Positions 36,350-46,832 of a stretch of DNA of 64,000 bases are shown piece by piece. The stretch lies in NCBI RefSeq assembly GCF_032931615.1, contig NZ_CP136759.1:2608501-2672500 (forward strand). The letters run 5' to 3'. A program made the translations under genes and the position numbers. The first letter of the stretch is position 1; the number at the start of each line of letters is the position of its first letter. A model generated the notes under the pieces. It saw only the letters and a list, made by a program, of their open reading frames with translations, did not search any database and was not told where the DNA came from. This stretch comes from Palleronia sp. LCG004. Its GTDB lineage: Bacteria; Pseudomonadota; Alphaproteobacteria; Rhodobacterales; Rhodobacteraceae.

Positions 36350-39300
36350 ACGAGGCGACGCTCAGACAGATCGAGGCCGCGGCGCCCGATCGCTCCACCT
36401 GGCTCGCCGCGAATGCCGGCTCGGGCAAGACACGCGTGCTGACCGACCGCGTGGCGCGGCTGCTGCTGGGCGGCGTGGCGCCGCAGAACATCCTCTGCCT
36501 CACCTATACCAAGGCCGCGGCGAGCGAGATGCAGAACCGGCTTTTCAAGCGGCTGGGTGCCTGGGCGATGGTGCCCGACGCCGCCCTGCGCGAGAACCTG
36601 AGCGACCTCGGCGTGCCGCGCGACGTGGATCTCGCCGAGGCCCGGCGGCTCTTCGCAAAGGCCGTCGAGACGCCGGGCGGGCTCAGGATCCAGACGATCC
36701 ATTCCTTCTGCTCGATCCTGCTGCGCCGCTTCCCGGTCGAGGCCGGCGTCTCGCCGCAATTCACCGAGATGGACGACCGCAACGCCGAGCTTCTGCGCGA
36801 CGATTGCCTCGAGACGCTGGCCGAGACCCGTCCCGAGATCGTGACCGGGATGGCCCGCATCCTCGGCGGGACCGAGATGCGCCCCTTCACCGCAGCCCTC
36901 GTCGGCGCCCGCGACGCCTTCCGCACGCCGATGGACGAGGCGGCGTTGCGCGACCTGCTCGACCTGCCCGCCGACCGGACGATGGAGGGCCTGCTGGCTC
37001 ACGTCTTCTCGGACGAGGCGCCGACCCTCCTGCCCCGCGTGGCGCGCGTGATGGCCGAACATGGCGGCAAGACCGACCAGGCCCATGCCCCCGACATCGC
37101 GCGCTGCGACGCGCCCACGCTCGACAATCTCGAAACGCTGGAACGAAGGCTCCTTTCCGGCGAAGGCGCGAAGGAGCCTTTCGCGGCCAAGATCGGCAAA
37201 TACCCGACCAAGGCCGCCCGGACGGCGATGGATCCCGAGGATGCCGAGGCCCTCGACGCGCTGATGGAACGTGTCGAGGCGGCCCGCGACGAGCGTCTCG
37301 GCCTCGTCACGCTCGAGCGGAACCTCGTCCTGCAAGGCTTCGCCGCCGCCTATCTGCCGCTCTATGCGGCGGCCAAGGCCGCGCGGGGATGGCTCGATTT
37401 CGACGATCTGATCTTCAAGGCGCGCGACCTGCTGACCGAGAAGGCGGTGGCCGACTGGGTGCTCTACCGGCTCGACGGGGGGATCGACCACATCCTCGTC
37501 GACGAGGCGCAGGACACCTCGCCCGCGCAATGGCAGGTGATCGAGGCGCTCGCACGCGAGGTGGCGTCGGGCCACGGCACGCAGGAGGCCGGAGAGCGGA
37601 CCCTCTTCGTCGTGGGCGACAAGAAGCAGTCGATCTATTCCTTCCAGGGGGCCGACCCCGAAGGCTTCGACCGGATGCACGACAGCTTTGCCGAACGGCT
37701 GGGCCCCGACCGGCTGCAACGCCTCGACATGCTGCATTCCTTCCGGTCCGCGCCCGCGATCCTGTCGGCGGTCGATGCGGTCTTCGCCGATCAGGGCATG
37801 ACGCATCTGGCCTTCCGCGACGCCCTGCCCGGCCGCGTCGATCTCTGGCCGCTGGTCGAACCCGGTGAGGAGGAGGAGGCGCCCGATTTCGACGACCCGG
37901 TCGATCGCGTCTCGCCGCGCGACGCCACCGCGCTGCTGGCCGATCACATCGCGAACGGGATCGCGTCGATGATCGGGCGCGCGACCATCCCCGACGAGAA
38001 CGGCGAGCGGCGCGTGGTCCATGCGGGCGACGTGCTGATCCTCTTCCGCTCGCGCGGGGCGCTGTTCCAGGCGACGATCCGCGCCTGCAAGAAGGCGGGG
38101 CTTCCCGTGGCGGGCGCCGACCGCCTGACACTGACGAGCGAGCTCGCCGTCAAGGACATCGCCGCGCTCCTGTCCTTCCTCGCCACGCCCGAGGACAGCC
38201 TCTCGCTCGCCTCGGCCCTCCGCTCGCCCCTCTTCGGGTGGAGCGAGCAGGAGCTCTACACGCTGGCCGCCGGTCGCACCGAACGCCATCTCTGGCAGGC
38301 GCTGCGCCATCGCCGGGACGACCATCCCGCGACGCTGGAGATCATCGACGATCTGCGCGGACAAGCCGATTACCTGCGCCCCTACGACCTGATCGAGCGG
38401 CTGATGACGCGCCATCGCGGCCGCGCGCGCCTCGTCGGGCGGCTCGGGCGCGAATGCGAGGAGGCCATCGACGCCCTGCTGTCGCAGGCCCTCGACTACG
38501 AACGGACCGACATCCCCAGCCTCACGGGATTTCTCAACTGGCTCACCGGCGACGAGATCCAGATCAAGCGCCAGTCCGAAGGTGCCGGACGCAACCTGCG
38601 CATCATGTCGGTGCACGGGGCCAAGGGACTCGAGGCGCCGATCGTCATCCTGCCCGAGACGATGGGCCAGCCGCCGAACATCGACGCCCCGCTCTGGCCC
38701 GTGCCGGGCGGCCGGGTCCTCAAGCAGCCGAAGGATCAGCGCCCGCCGCTTCTCAGGGCCGCGCACGACGTGCTGTCGCAGGCCCAGGCAGCCGAACGCG
38801 ACCGACTGCTCTACGTCGCGATGACGCGGGCGCAGTTCTGGCTGATCCTGTGCGGCGCGGGCGACCCCGGCAGGAGCGACGGCCGGTGGTACGGGCAGCT
38901 CGCGGCCGGTCTCGCCGCCCTGCCCTCGGACGGGCTCGACACCCCCGCGGGGCCCGGGCACCGCTATCAGATCAACGAATGGGACGATCTCCAGTTCGTG
39001 GCGAGGAACGAGGTCCGCACCCCCGAACCTGCCGTCGATCTGCCGGACTGGCTGACCCGCGATGCGGGCCCCCCGCCCGCGGAGCCCGCGATCCTCAGGC
39101 CATCCGGCCTCGGCGGCGCCAAGGCGCTGCCGGGCGAGACGATGCCGCAGGACGGCGACGACGCCCTTCTCAGGGGGACCGAGCTTCACGCGCTTCTCGA
39201 ACACCTGCCCCCCGACCGGCCCGAGGACTGGCCCGACCTCGCCCGCCGCGTGCTGCCCGCTCTCGACGAGGAGGCCCGCGCCGCGCGTCTCTCCGAGGTG

Positions 39301-39681
39301 GGACGCGTCCTCGGCGCGCCGGCCTTCCGCGACCTGCTTGCCCGCCCCGCCTTCATCGAGGTCGAGTTGAGCGTGCCGCATCCCTCGGGGGCCCGGATCG
39401 AGGGGGCGATCGACCGCCTGATCGTCGACGATGACCGCGTCCTCGCCATCGACTACAAGTCGAACCGCATCGTGCCCGAGACACCCGACGCCATTCCCGA
39501 AGGCCTATTGCGGCAGATGGGCGCCTATGCCGCGGGCCTCGCCCGGATCTACCCCGGCAAGCGTGTCGAACTGGCGCTTCTCTGGACCGCGACGGCCACG
39601 CTGATGCCGGTCGAGACGGCGCTGGCGGCCCGCGCCTTCGCCGCCCTGGACGATCTTGACGCCCAAACGCCCCGTGCCTAG
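36346..39681 (+). CDS. addA: Double-strand break repair helicase AddA
   Basis: This 1111-residue UvrD-type helicase-nuclease is the motor of AddAB. Walker A is '[11 protein letters not shown]' (about residues 22-33), followed by '[13 protein letters not shown]' (motif Ia), '[14 protein letters not shown]' (motif II, about residue 382), '[14 protein letters not shown]' (motif III) and '[16 protein letters not shown]' (motif V). The C-terminal nuclease has '[23 protein letters not shown]' (in part, about residue 1019). The start is coupled to addB. trxA follows after 32 bases, the usual alphaproteobacterial arrangement. Confidence 0.96.
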   Translation: MNEATLRQIEAAAPDRSTWLAANAGSGKTRVLTDRVARLLLGGVAPQNILCLTYTKAAASEMQNRLFKRLGAWAMVPDAALRENLSDLGVPRDVDLAEARRLFAKAVETPGGLRIQTIHSFCSILLRRFPVEAGVSPQFTEMDDRNAELLRDDCLETLAETRPEIVTGMARILGGTEMRPFTAALVGARDAFRTPMDEAALRDLLDLPADRTMEGLLAHVFSDEAPTLLPRVARVMAEHGGKTDQAHAPDIARCDAPTLDNLETLERRLLSGEGAKEPFAAKIGKYPTKAARTAMDPEDAEALDALMERVEAARDERLGLVTLERNLVLQGFAAAYLPLYAAAKAARGWLDFDDLIFKARDLLTEKAVADWVLYRLDGGIDHILVDEAQDTSPAQWQVIEALAREVASGHGTQEAGERTLFVVGDKKQSIYSFQGADPEGFDRMHDSFAERLGPDRLQRLDMLHSFRSAPAILSAVDAVFADQGMTHLAFRDALPGRVDLWPLVEPGEEEEAPDFDDPVDRVSPRDATALLADHIANGIASMIGRATIPDENGERRVVHAGDVLILFRSRGALFQATIRACKKAGLPVAGADRLTLTSELAVKDIAALLSFLATPEDSLSLASALRSPLFGWSEQELYTLAAGRTERHLWQALRHRRDDHPATLEIIDDLRGQADYLRPYDLIERLMTRHRGRARLVGRLGRECEEAIDALLSQALDYERTDIPSLTGFLNWLTGDEIQIKRQSEGAGRNLRIMSVHGAKGLEAPIVILPETMGQPPNIDAPLWPVPGGRVLKQPKDQRPPLLRAAHDVLSQAQAAERDRLLYVAMTRAQFWLILCGAGDPGRSDGRWYGQLAAGLAALPSDGLDTPAGPGHRYQINEWDDLQFVARNEVRTPEPAVDLPDWLTRDAGPPPAEPAILRPSGLGGAKALPGETMPQDGDDALLRGTELHALLEHLPPDRPEDWPDLARRVLPALDEEARAARLSEVGRVLGAPAFRDLLARPAFIEVELSVPHPSGARIEGAIDRLIVDDDRVLAIDYKSNRIVPETPDAIPEGLLRQMGAYAAGLARIYPGKRVELALLWTATATLMPVETALAARAFAALDDLDAQTPRA

Positions 39682-39713
39682 GTGTCGCCTCTGCCCCAAT
39701 CAGGAGATGCAAG

Positions 39714-40034
39714 ATGGCGACCGTTCCCGTGACCGACGACACCTTCGACGCCGAAGTCCGTTCCGCCGACCTTCCCGTCGTGGTGGATTTCTGGGCCGAA
39801 TGGTGCGGTCCCTGCAAGCAGATCGGCCCCGCGCTCGAAGAGCTTTCGACCGAATACGAAGGCCGCGTGAAGATCGTCAAGGTCAACGTGGACGAGAACC
39901 CGCAATCGCCCGCTCAGATGGGCGTCCGCGGCATCCCCGCGCTCTTCCTCTTCAAGAACGGCGAGGTCGTGTCGAACAAGATCGGCGCCGCGCCGAAGGC
40001 CGCGCTCGAGAGCTGGATCACCGAACAGATCTGA
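39714..40034 (+). CDS. trxA: Thioredoxin 1
   Basis: This 106-residue thioredoxin has the active site '[11 protein letters not shown]' and the cis-proline region '[11 protein letters not shown]'. It keeps cytoplasmic proteins reduced and supplies electrons to reductases. The ATG at 39714 is preceded by AGGAGATG. A strong intrinsic terminator follows, so it ends the divL-to-trxA block. Confidence 0.97.
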   Translation: MATVPVTDDTFDAEVRSADLPVVVDFWAEWCGPCKQIGPALEELSTEYEGRVKIVKVNVDENPQSPAQMGVRGIPALFLFKNGEVVSNKIGAAPKAALESWITEQI

Positions 40035-40067
40035 GCGGCCCGCCGAGACAGAAGACCCGATATCGAA

Positions 40068-40093
40068 GGACGCCCCCTGCGGGCGTCCTTTTC
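40068..40093 (+). terminator. Rho-independent terminator after trxA
   Basis: An 8-bp GC-rich stem (GGACGCCC with GGGCGTCC, 5-base loop CCTGC) is followed at once by TTTT. It separates trxA from hslV. Confidence 0.88.
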
Positions 40094-40183
40094 GCATGGG
40101 CTCGGCGGATCGCCGCTTCGCGGTTGGCAAGCCGTGACCGCGCCTCCATATCGGGGCACGAACGACAGAAAGGAACATCGACA

Positions 40184-40756
40184 ATGGCCGAGAGCGATTT
40201 CCCCGGCTGGCATGGCACCACGATCATCGCGGTGCGCAAGGGCGGCCGCGTCGTGATCGCGGGCGATGGGCAGGTCAGCCTCGGGCCGACCGTCATCAAG
40301 GGCACCGCGCGCAAGGTGCGGCGCATCTCGCCCGGCGGCTTCGACGTGATCGCGGGCTTTGCGGGATCGACCGCCGACGCCTTCGCGCTTCTCGAACGGC
40401 TCGAGACCAAGCTCGAAGCGACGCCCGGACAGCTCCAGCGCGCGGCAGTCGAGCTCGCCAAGGACTGGCGCACCGACAAGTACCTGCAAAAGCTCGAGGC
40501 GATGCTGATCGTCTCGGACGGCACCGAACTCTACGTCATCACCGGCGCGGGCGACGTGCTCGAACCCGAGCATGACGTCACGGCCATCGGATCGGGCGGC
40601 AACTACGCGCTCGCCGCCGGCCGCGCCCTGATGGAAGGCGATCTCGATGCCGAGGCGATCGCCCGGCGCGCCATGGCGATCGCCTCGGATATCTGCGTCT
40701 ACACGAACGGCAACCTGACGATCGAGACGCTCGAGACGCGAAAGGAAGCGCAATGA
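40184..40756 (+). CDS. hslV: ATP-dependent protease peptidase subunit HslV (ClpQ)
   Basis: This 190-residue proteasome-like peptidase is activated by HslU. The N-terminal '[20 protein letters not shown]' implies removal of an 11-residue leader to expose the catalytic Thr, the extended form usual in alphaproteobacteria. '[24 protein letters not shown]' (in part) and '[16 protein letters not shown]' are family blocks. AAAGGAAC precedes the start, and the gene overlaps hslU by four bases. A heat-shock promoter is expected upstream, but I could not define one. Confidence 0.97.
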   Translation: MAESDFPGWHGTTIIAVRKGGRVVIAGDGQVSLGPTVIKGTARKVRRISPGGFDVIAGFAGSTADAFALLERLETKLEATPGQLQRAAVELAKDWRTDKYLQKLEAMLIVSDGTELYVITGAGDVLEPEHDVTAIGSGGNYALAAGRALMEGDLDAEAIARRAMAIASDICVYTNGNLTIETLETRKEAQ

Positions 40757-42054
40757 CCGACCTGACCCCGCGCGAGATCGTCTCCGAACTCGACCGCTTC
40801 ATCATCGGCCAGAAGGACGCCAAGCGCGCCGTGGCCGTGGCCCTCCGCAATCGCTGGCGGCGCAAGCAGCTGCCCCCCGAGATGCAGGAAGAGGTCTATC
40901 CGAAGAACATCCTGATGATCGGGCCCACCGGCGTCGGCAAGACCGAGATCTCGCGCCGCCTGGCCAAGCTCGCCCGCGCGCCCTTCCTCAAGGTCGAGGC
41001 GACGAAGTTCACCGAGGTCGGCTATGTCGGCCGCGACGTGGAACAGATCATCCGCGACCTGGTCGAGCAGTCGATCACCATGACCCGCGACTACATGCGC
41101 GAGGACGTGAAGACCCGCGCCGAGGAACGCGCCGAGGAACGCGTGATCGACGCCGTCGCCGGCGAGAATGCCCGCGAAGGCACGCGCGAGATGTTCCGCA
41201 AGAAGCTCCATGCCGGTGAGCTCGACGCTACCGAGATCGAGCTTGAGGTCGCCGACACGTCGAACCCGATGGGCAACATGGAGATCCCGGGCATGCCCCA
41301 GGGCGGCATGATGAATATCGGCGACATCTTCGGCAAGGCGTTCCAGGGGCGCACCGTCCGCAAGAAGATGACGGTCGCCGAAAGCTACGAGATCCTCATC
41401 GGCGACGAGGCCGACAAGCTGCTCGACGACGAGAGCGTCAACAAGGCCGCGATCGAGGCGGTGGAGCAGAACGGCATCGTCTTCCTCGACGAGATCGACA
41501 AGGTCTGCGCGCGGCAGGATGCGCGCGGCGGCGAGGTCAGCCGCGAGGGCGTGCAGCGCGACCTGCTGCCACTGATCGAGGGCACGGTCGTCTCGACCAA
41601 GCACGGCCAGATCCGCACCGATCATATCCTCTTCATCGCGAGCGGCGCCTTCCACGTCGCGAAACCCTCGGACCTTCTGCCCGAACTTCAGGGCCGCCTG
41701 CCCATCCGGGTCGAGCTGCGCGCCCTGACCGAGGAGGATTTCGTCCGCATCCTGACCGAGACCGACAACGCGCTGACACGTCAGTACACCGCGCTTCTCG
41801 GGACCGAGCAGGTGACGGTCGATTTCACCGAAGGCGGCATCGCGGCGCTTGCCCGCATCGCAGCGCAGGTGAACCAGTCGGTTGAGAACATCGGCGCCCG
41901 GCGGCTCTACACCGTGATGGAGCGCGTCTTCGAGGAACTGTCCTTCGAGGCGCCCGACAAGGCCGGCACGACGATCACCGTCGACGAGGCCTTCGTGGAG
42001 CAGCATCTGGGCGAGCTCAGCCGCTCCACCGACATGAGCCGCTACGTGCTCTGA
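40753..42054 (+). CDS. hslU: ATP-dependent protease ATPase subunit HslU (ClpY)
   Basis: This 433-residue AAA+ unfoldase feeds substrates to HslV. Walker A is '[14 protein letters not shown]', the pore loop region '[17 protein letters not shown]', Walker B '[12 protein letters not shown]', and sensor regions occur in '[15 protein letters not shown]' and '[11 protein letters not shown]'. The C-terminus ends 'DMSRYVL', the tail that docks into HslV. A long hairpin lies just after the stop. Confidence 0.98.
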   Translation: MTDLTPREIVSELDRFIIGQKDAKRAVAVALRNRWRRKQLPPEMQEEVYPKNILMIGPTGVGKTEISRRLAKLARAPFLKVEATKFTEVGYVGRDVEQIIRDLVEQSITMTRDYMREDVKTRAEERAEERVIDAVAGENAREGTREMFRKKLHAGELDATEIELEVADTSNPMGNMEIPGMPQGGMMNIGDIFGKAFQGRTVRKKMTVAESYEILIGDEADKLLDDESVNKAAIEAVEQNGIVFLDEIDKVCARQDARGGEVSREGVQRDLLPLIEGTVVSTKHGQIRTDHILFIASGAFHVAKPSDLLPELQGRLPIRVELRALTEEDFVRILTETDNALTRQYTALLGTEQVTVDFTEGGIAALARIAAQVNQSVENIGARRLYTVMERVFEELSFEAPDKAGTTITVDEAFVEQHLGELSRSTDMSRYVL

Positions 42055-42068
42055 CGACGCGTCCCGAC

Positions 42069-42104
42069 GCGCCGCGCGGCCTTTCCATTCCGGCCGCGCG
42101 GCGC
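42069..42104 (+). terminator. Hairpin after hslU
   Basis: A perfect 13-bp inverted repeat (GCGCCGCGCGGCC with its complement, 10-base loop TTTCCATTCC) begins 14 bases after the hslU stop. No T-run follows, so termination efficiency is uncertain. It lies only 12 bases upstream of the MFS gene start and could also affect that gene's translation. Confidence 0.6.
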
Positions 42105-42116
42105 GATAGAAGGCGC

Positions 42117-43340
42117 ATGTCATTCCCAACCTTCCTGCGCCGGAATGCCCCCTTCCTGATCGTGGGCATCCTCCTGACCCTCTGCTCCTCCTTCGGGCAG
42201 ACCTTCTTCATTTCCGTCTTCGCCGGACAGATCCGGACCGAGTTCGACCTGACAAACGGCGAATGGGGGTTCCTCTATTCCGTCAGCACGACCGCATCGG
42301 CCATCGTCATGGTCTGGACCGGGGTTCTGACCGACACGTTCCGGGTGCGGGTCCTCGGTCCCATCGTCCTCGTCCTGCTGGCGGCGGCCTGCGCGGCGAT
42401 GGCGCTCGTCGGGACGTGGTGGGGCCTCGTCGCGGCGATCTTCGCGCTCAGGCTCTTCGGACAGGGGATGTGCACACTCGTCGCGATGGTGGCGATGGCG
42501 CGCTGGTTCGTGGCCACGCGCGGCCGCGCGCTGTCGGTGTCGCGCGTGGGCGTCGCCCTCGGCGAGGCGTTCCTGCCGCTGGTCTTCGTCTCCCTCATGG
42601 CCGAGATCCCGTGGCGCGCGCTCTGGCTGTTTGCGGGCGGCTGCGTGCTGATCCTCGTCCCGCTGCTCTGGCCGCTCCTCAGGCTGGAGCGCACGCCGCA
42701 GAGCATCGCCTCGGACACGCAGAGCCTCGGGATGGGGAACGCGCACTGGACGCGGGGCCGGATGCTGCGCCATCCGCTCTACTGGATGCTGATCCCCGCG
42801 CTGCTGGCCCCCGCGGCCTTCTCCACCGCCTTCTTCTTCCATCAGGTGCATATCGCCGGGATCAAGGGCTGGAGCCATATGGGCCTCGTCGCGCTCTTCC
42901 CGGTCTTCACCGTCACGTCGATCGTCGCGATGTTCGCGTCGGGCGACGTGGTCGACCGGATCGGCACGGCACGGCTGATGCCCGTGGTGATCCTGCCGAT
43001 GGCCGCGGGGTTCGCTGTCTTCGCGGCTGCCCCGAACCTCGCGCTCGGCGGGATCGCGCTCGGGCTCATGGGGATCACGCAAGGGCTGGTCGCGACGGTT
43101 CCGGCGGCCTTCTGGGCCGAATTCTACGGCACGCGCCATCTGGGCGGGATCAAGGCGCTCGCCACCGCGGCCATGGTCTTCGGCACCGCGATCGGGCCCG
43201 CGCTGACCGGTGCCCTCATCGACCTGGGGATCGATTTCGAGGATCAGCTCTTCGGCATCGCGGTCTATTTCCTCGCGGCCGCCGCGCTGGTCTTCGCGGG
43301 CATCGCGCGATCGCGCGGATCACTTCCCCGCGCGGCGTAG
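42117..43340 (+). CDS. MFS transporter
   Basis: This 407-residue major facilitator has twelve predicted spans. 'WTGVLTDTFRVRVLG' fits the loop 2-3 motif and 'RLFGQGMCTLVAMVAMARWF' is span 4. A central loop with 'LERTPQSIASDTQSLG' follows, then 'GDVVDRIGTARLMP', the repeat of the loop motif. The substrate is unknown. It resembles the oxalate/formate or monocarboxylate-like groups only loosely. The start at 42117 has a weak ribosome-binding site. Its 3' end overlaps the convergent smr gene by 21 bases. Confidence 0.88.
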   Translation: MSFPTFLRRNAPFLIVGILLTLCSSFGQTFFISVFAGQIRTEFDLTNGEWGFLYSVSTTASAIVMVWTGVLTDTFRVRVLGPIVLVLLAAACAAMALVGTWWGLVAAIFALRLFGQGMCTLVAMVAMARWFVATRGRALSVSRVGVALGEAFLPLVFVSLMAEIPWRALWLFAGGCVLILVPLLWPLLRLERTPQSIASDTQSLGMGNAHWTRGRMLRHPLYWMLIPALLAPAAFSTAFFFHQVHIAGIKGWSHMGLVALFPVFTVTSIVAMFASGDVVDRIGTARLMPVVILPMAAGFAVFAAAPNLALGGIALGLMGITQGLVATVPAAFWAEFYGTRHLGGIKALATAAMVFGTAIGPALTGALIDLGIDFEDQLFGIAVYFLAAAALVFAGIARSRGSLPRAA

Positions 43341-43928
43341 ATAGACATAGAAGGCGCCCGACCCGCCATGGCTGCGATGCGCCTCGGCGATCTGCAGCAC
43401 GGCGGATCTGAGCGGTCCCGAATTCAGCCATTGCGGCACCTGGTGGCGCAAGGCACCGCGCCTGACGGGCATCGGCGCGTCGATATCGCGCTCCCGCCCC
43501 TTGCCGGTGATGACGAGGACCAGCCGCTTGCCCGCACCGTGCGCGTCGAGGATGAACCTCACGAGCCTCGGATGCGCCTCGCTCAGCGTCAGGCCGTGCA
43601 GATCGATCCGCCCCTCGATCCCCAGCTTGCCGCGCTTCATCCGTCCGTAGGCCTTGGCATCCATCGCCACGGGCTGCCCCGACAACCGGTCCGACAGCGG
43701 CGCGATCAGATCATGCCCCGGTGCCCGCGCGGGCGCGTTCTGCCCGATGGCGAAATTCTTCAGGTCGTGTCCGGGTGCCGCCGGGGCGCGCGCGGGTGTC
43801 TCCATCCGCGCCTCGGCAGGTCGCGCGGCGCGCCGTTCGGGGTGCAACGGGACCGTCTGCCGCGCGATCCGCGACCAGAGCTCACGCTCGTCGGGACGAA
43901 GCCCCCTCGGACCCTTCCTCCGCGACAT
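43320..43928 (-). CDS. Smr-domain protein
   Basis: This 202-residue protein has a basic, flexible N-terminal half and a C-terminal Smr domain: 'IDLHGLTLSEAHPRLVRFI' (the DLHG motif) and 'LVLVITGKG'. Smr domains are small nucleases or nucleic-acid binders found alone or at the end of MutS2. The role here is not known. The ATG overlaps the mltA stop by one base, so the Tim44-like, mltA and smr genes form one unit, the usual order in this group. Confidence 0.9.
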   Translation of the reverse strand: MSRRKGPRGLRPDERELWSRIARQTVPLHPERRAARPAEARMETPARAPAAPGHDLKNFAIGQNAPARAPGHDLIAPLSDRLSGQPVAMDAKAYGRMKRGKLGIEGRIDLHGLTLSEAHPRLVRFILDAHGAGKRLVLVITGKGRERDIDAPMPVRRGALRHQVPQWLNSGPLRSAVLQIAEAHRSHGGSGAFYVYLRRAGK

Positions 43929-44953
43929 CAGAGCGGCGCCGCCATCGCATAGGCCCGCTGGATCGGCATGAGCACGACCATCCGGCCGCCATCCCGGATC
44001 CGGCCCGCGCGGCGTCCGGCCTCCCTGCCCGTCCCGACGAAGATGTCGGCACGCTGCGCGCCCTTGATCGCCGATCCGGTATCCTGCGCCACCATAAGGC
44101 GCTTCAGCGGCTCCGCGGCGCCCGTCTCGATCCAGACCGGGGCACCGAGGGGCGTGATCGACGGATCGACGGCAAGGCTGCGCATCGGCGTGATCGACCG
44201 GTTCATCGCCCCGAGCGGACCCCGATCGAGCGGCACCTCACCCACCTCGCGGAAGAACACGTAGGATGGATTGTGCCGGAGCAGCTCCAGCCCGTCTTCG
44301 CCGTTCCGCCGGACCCATGACCGGATCACGTCGGCCGAGACCTGGTGCGGCTCGTATTCGCCCCTCCGGACCAGCTCCAGACCGACCGACCGGTAATCGT
44401 GCCCGTTCTTGCCGCCATACCCCACGCGCAGGATCGTCCCGTCATCGAGCCTGATGCGGCCCGATCCCTGGATCTGGAGAAAGAAGACGTCCACCGGATC
44501 GTTGATCCACGCGATCTCGAGGCCCCGGCCGTCCAGCGCGGCCCCCTGCTCGATCTCGGCGCGCGAGATCCAGGATCCATCTTCCGCCTCCTCGGGAAGC
44601 CTATAGAGCGGATACTGGTACTGCCCACCGCGATACCGCGATCCGCGCAGTTCGGGCTCGAAATAGCCGGTAAAGACCATCGACGCCCCGTCCTCGATCA
44701 GGACGGGCCGGAAAAAGAGTTCGAAGAACGCCCGGGCGTCCTCCTGCACCGCCCCCGCACGACACAACGCGATCCAGTCGGGATCGCGCATGTCGCCGCA
44801 GGTTCCGAGGAAGACGTCGAGCGCCGCACGGTGATCGTCCGCCGACCACCCGTCGAGATCCCCCCAGTCGAGGATCGTGGATCTGGGTTCCGAAGATGCC
44901 GCCGCCCCCGCGAGGATCATCGCGGATGCCAGGGCCGCCGCGACCGCCCGCAT
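43928..44953 (-). CDS. mltA: Membrane-bound lytic murein transglycosylase A
   Basis: This 341-residue exported enzyme cleaves the MurNAc-GlcNAc bond of peptidoglycan, forming anhydro-MurNAc. The N-terminal 'MRAVAAALASAMILAG' is a signal peptide without an obvious lipobox Cys. 'VFTGYFEPELRGSRYRGG' (barrel domain) and the C-terminal 3D domain 'AQDTGSAIKGAQRADIFVG', holding the catalytic Asp, are clear. The start overlaps the previous stop by one base (TGATG). Its products feed the recycling route in which AmgK and MurU act. Confidence 0.93.
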   Translation of the reverse strand: MRAVAAALASAMILAGAAASSEPRSTILDWGDLDGWSADDHRAALDVFLGTCGDMRDPDWIALCRAGAVQEDARAFFELFFRPVLIEDGASMVFTGYFEPELRGSRYRGGQYQYPLYRLPEEAEDGSWISRAEIEQGAALDGRGLEIAWINDPVDVFFLQIQGSGRIRLDDGTILRVGYGGKNGHDYRSVGLELVRRGEYEPHQVSADVIRSWVRRNGEDGLELLRHNPSYVFFREVGEVPLDRGPLGAMNRSITPMRSLAVDPSITPLGAPVWIETGAAEPLKRLMVAQDTGSAIKGAQRADIFVGTGREAGRRAGRIRDGGRMVVLMPIQRAYAMAAPL

Positions 44954-45624
44954 CAGTCGCCCGTAGCGACCAGCACCCAGTTCGGATCGTCCGCCCCCAT
45001 CGTCCGGGCAAAGGTCCAGGTGTCGCGCTGGCGCTTGATCTCGTTCGGGTCGCCCTCGACGATCTTGCCCTCGGCGTCGCGGACGACGACGGTCAGCTCG
45101 GCCAGGAATCGCACCGTCAGTTCCGCATGGCGCGTCTCGCGGTCGAAGGTCGCCTTGTAGAGCTCGACATCGCGCACGCCGAGGATCTCGCTCTCGACGG
45201 TCAGGCCCTGTTCGCGGCGCTGCTCGATCACGCCCTCGAAGGCTTCGGCCACGTCGGGGTCGAGGAAATCCCGCACCTCCGAGATGTCACCCTTCTCGAA
45301 TGCACCGAGGATCATCTCGTAGGCACCGCGTGCGCCGCCCAGGAAATCGCCCACGCCGAAGCCCGGCTCGGCCATCTTCATCCCGGCCAGCGCCTTGGCA
45401 TCGTCCGAGCCATCGGCGACGTGATCAACGATATCGTGATCGGGACCGCCCTCGATGACCTCGAATTCGGGCCTCTGGCGCACCTGTCGGGCACCTGCGC
45501 GGTCGTCGCCGGACACGGGGGGTTTCTCGAACCCGTCGCGCGTTCCCAGCACGTTCTTGAGGCGCAGGATAAGAAACAGAGCGATCCCTGCGAGAACAAG
45601 AAGCTGTATGACGGCAGAACTCAT
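44953..45624 (-). CDS. Tim44-like domain membrane protein
   Basis: This 223-residue protein has one N-terminal membrane anchor ('VIQLLVLAGIALFLILRL'), a charged linker, and a C-terminal Tim44-like domain (about residues 85-223, 'ILGAFEKGDISEVRDFLDPDVAEAF'-like start, 'DTWTFARTMGADDPNWVLV' end). Mitochondrial Tim44 tethers Hsp70 to the import channel. The bacterial relatives are inner-membrane proteins of uncertain role. It lies next to fxsA (divergent) and near secB, as in other alphaproteobacteria. The start at 45624 follows TCGAGG. Confidence 0.88.
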   Translation of the reverse strand: MSSAVIQLLVLAGIALFLILRLKNVLGTRDGFEKPPVSGDDRAGARQVRQRPEFEVIEGGPDHDIVDHVADGSDDAKALAGMKMAEPGFGVGDFLGGARGAYEMILGAFEKGDISEVRDFLDPDVAEAFEGVIEQRREQGLTVESEILGVRDVELYKATFDRETRHAELTVRFLAELTVVVRDAEGKIVEGDPNEIKRQRDTWTFARTMGADDPNWVLVATGD

Positions 45625-45732
45625 CGAAACCTCGAAGGATGGGGCGGGCGATGGCATAACCCATGGTTCATCTCTATGTAGGGTCCGACACGGGTCGAGT
45701 CCACCGGCCCGGCCCAGGCAACGGAGGTTCCC

Positions 45733-46254
45733 ATGTGGTTGTTCGCGCTGTTCGTGGCGGTGCCGATGATCGAGATCGCGCTCTTCATCCAGGTCGGCGG
45801 TGCGATCGGCCTTGGATGGACGCTGATCGTCGTGCTGCTGACGGCCATGATCGGCACGGCACTCGTGCGCTCGCAGGGCAGGCTCGCCATGGCCGAGCTG
45901 CGAAAGTCGTTCAACAGCCTCAACGATCCGACCGAACCGCTGGCCCATGGCGCGATGATCCTGTTTTCGGGCGCGCTTCTGCTGACGCCCGGCTTCTTCA
46001 CGGATGCTTGCGGCTTCGCGCTTCTGGTGCCCGGAATACGCTCGTGGGTCTTCCGCCAGATCCGCGACCGGATCGAGGTGCGGCATATGGGCGCCGGGCC
46101 CCATGGCGGCCCGTCGCGGCCCGATCCGCGGGCGCAGGGCCCCCGCGGTCCGCGCGGTCCGGCACGCGGAGACGTGATCGACGGCGACTATACCGAAGTC
46201 GAGATCAAGGAGCCCGATCCCGACCGCCCGCGCTCGGGCTGGACCCGCCATTGA
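45733..46254 (+). CDS. fxsA: FxsA family membrane protein
   Basis: This 173-residue cytoplasmic membrane protein has three or four hydrophobic segments: 'MWLFALFVAVPMIEIALFI', 'LGWTLIVVLLTAMIGTALV' and 'LLTPGFFTDACGFALLV'. The tail is Gly/Pro/Arg-rich. FxsA relieves F-plasmid exclusion of phage T7 in E. coli; its normal role is unknown. ACGGAGG precedes the ATG. The Tim44-like gene is transcribed the other way. Confidence 0.9.
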   Translation: MWLFALFVAVPMIEIALFIQVGGAIGLGWTLIVVLLTAMIGTALVRSQGRLAMAELRKSFNSLNDPTEPLAHGAMILFSGALLLTPGFFTDACGFALLVPGIRSWVFRQIRDRIEVRHMGAGPHGGPSRPDPRAQGPRGPRGPARGDVIDGDYTEVEIKEPDPDRPRSGWTRH

Positions 46255-46307
46255 GACGATCCGGGCCATCTGCTAGCTAGGCGAAGACATTTCATCCGGA
46301 GAGAACG

Positions 46308-46832
46308 ATGGCCGAGAACGACACACCGACCCAAGACGCGAATTCCGGCGCCAACGGCGCCGCGCCCGCGACCCCGCAACTGCGCCCGATCGGACAATTC
46401 GTCCGCGATCTTTCGTTCGAGAACATCCTCGCCTCGAAGCCGGTCGAGGGTCAGGTCCAGCCCGACATCTCGGTGCAGGTCGGGCTCGACGCCAAGAAGC
46501 GCGGCGAGGACGGCACGCAGTACGAGGTCATCGGCAAGTTCAAGATCACCTCGAAGAACAAGGGCTCCGAGGACATCCTGTTCGTGATGGAGCTGGAATA
46601 CGGCGGGATCTTCAAGGTCGAGAACGTCAAGGAAGAGCAGCTTCATCCCTTCCTGCTCATCGAGGGGCCGCGCCTGATGTTCCCCTATATCCGCCGGATC
46701 GTCTCGGACGTGACGCGCGACGGCGGCTTCCCCGCCCTCAACCTCGAGCCGATCGACTTCGTCGCGCTCTACCGTCAGGGCATCGCCCAGCGTCAGGCCG
46801 CGCAGCAGGCGCAGCAGACGCCCGCCTCCTAG
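46308..46832 (+). CDS. secB: Protein-export chaperone SecB
   Basis: This 174-residue chaperone holds preproteins unfolded for SecA. The family blocks 'RDLSFENILASKPVEGQVQPDI' (in part), 'ELEYGGIFKV' and 'LFPYIRRIVSDVTRDGGFPALNLEPIDF'-like (here beginning 'MFPYIRR') are all present. Both tails are disordered. The start at 46308 follows GGAGAG. The stop overlaps the dnaQ stop on the other strand. Confidence 0.97.
   Translation: MAENDTPTQDANSGANGAAPATPQLRPIGQFVRDLSFENILASKPVEGQVQPDISVQVGLDAKKRGEDGTQYEVIGKFKITSKNKGSEDILFVMELEYGGIFKVENVKEEQLHPFLLIEGPRLMFPYIRRIVSDVTRDGGFPALNLEPIDFVALYRQGIAQRQAAQQAQQTPAS

Noticed and set aside
33236..39381. Very long open frames antisense to addB and addA (over 1000 codons each)
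   Set aside because: They mirror the codon structure of the real genes in GC-rich DNA, have no recognisable domains, and the sense frames encode complete AddB and AddA.
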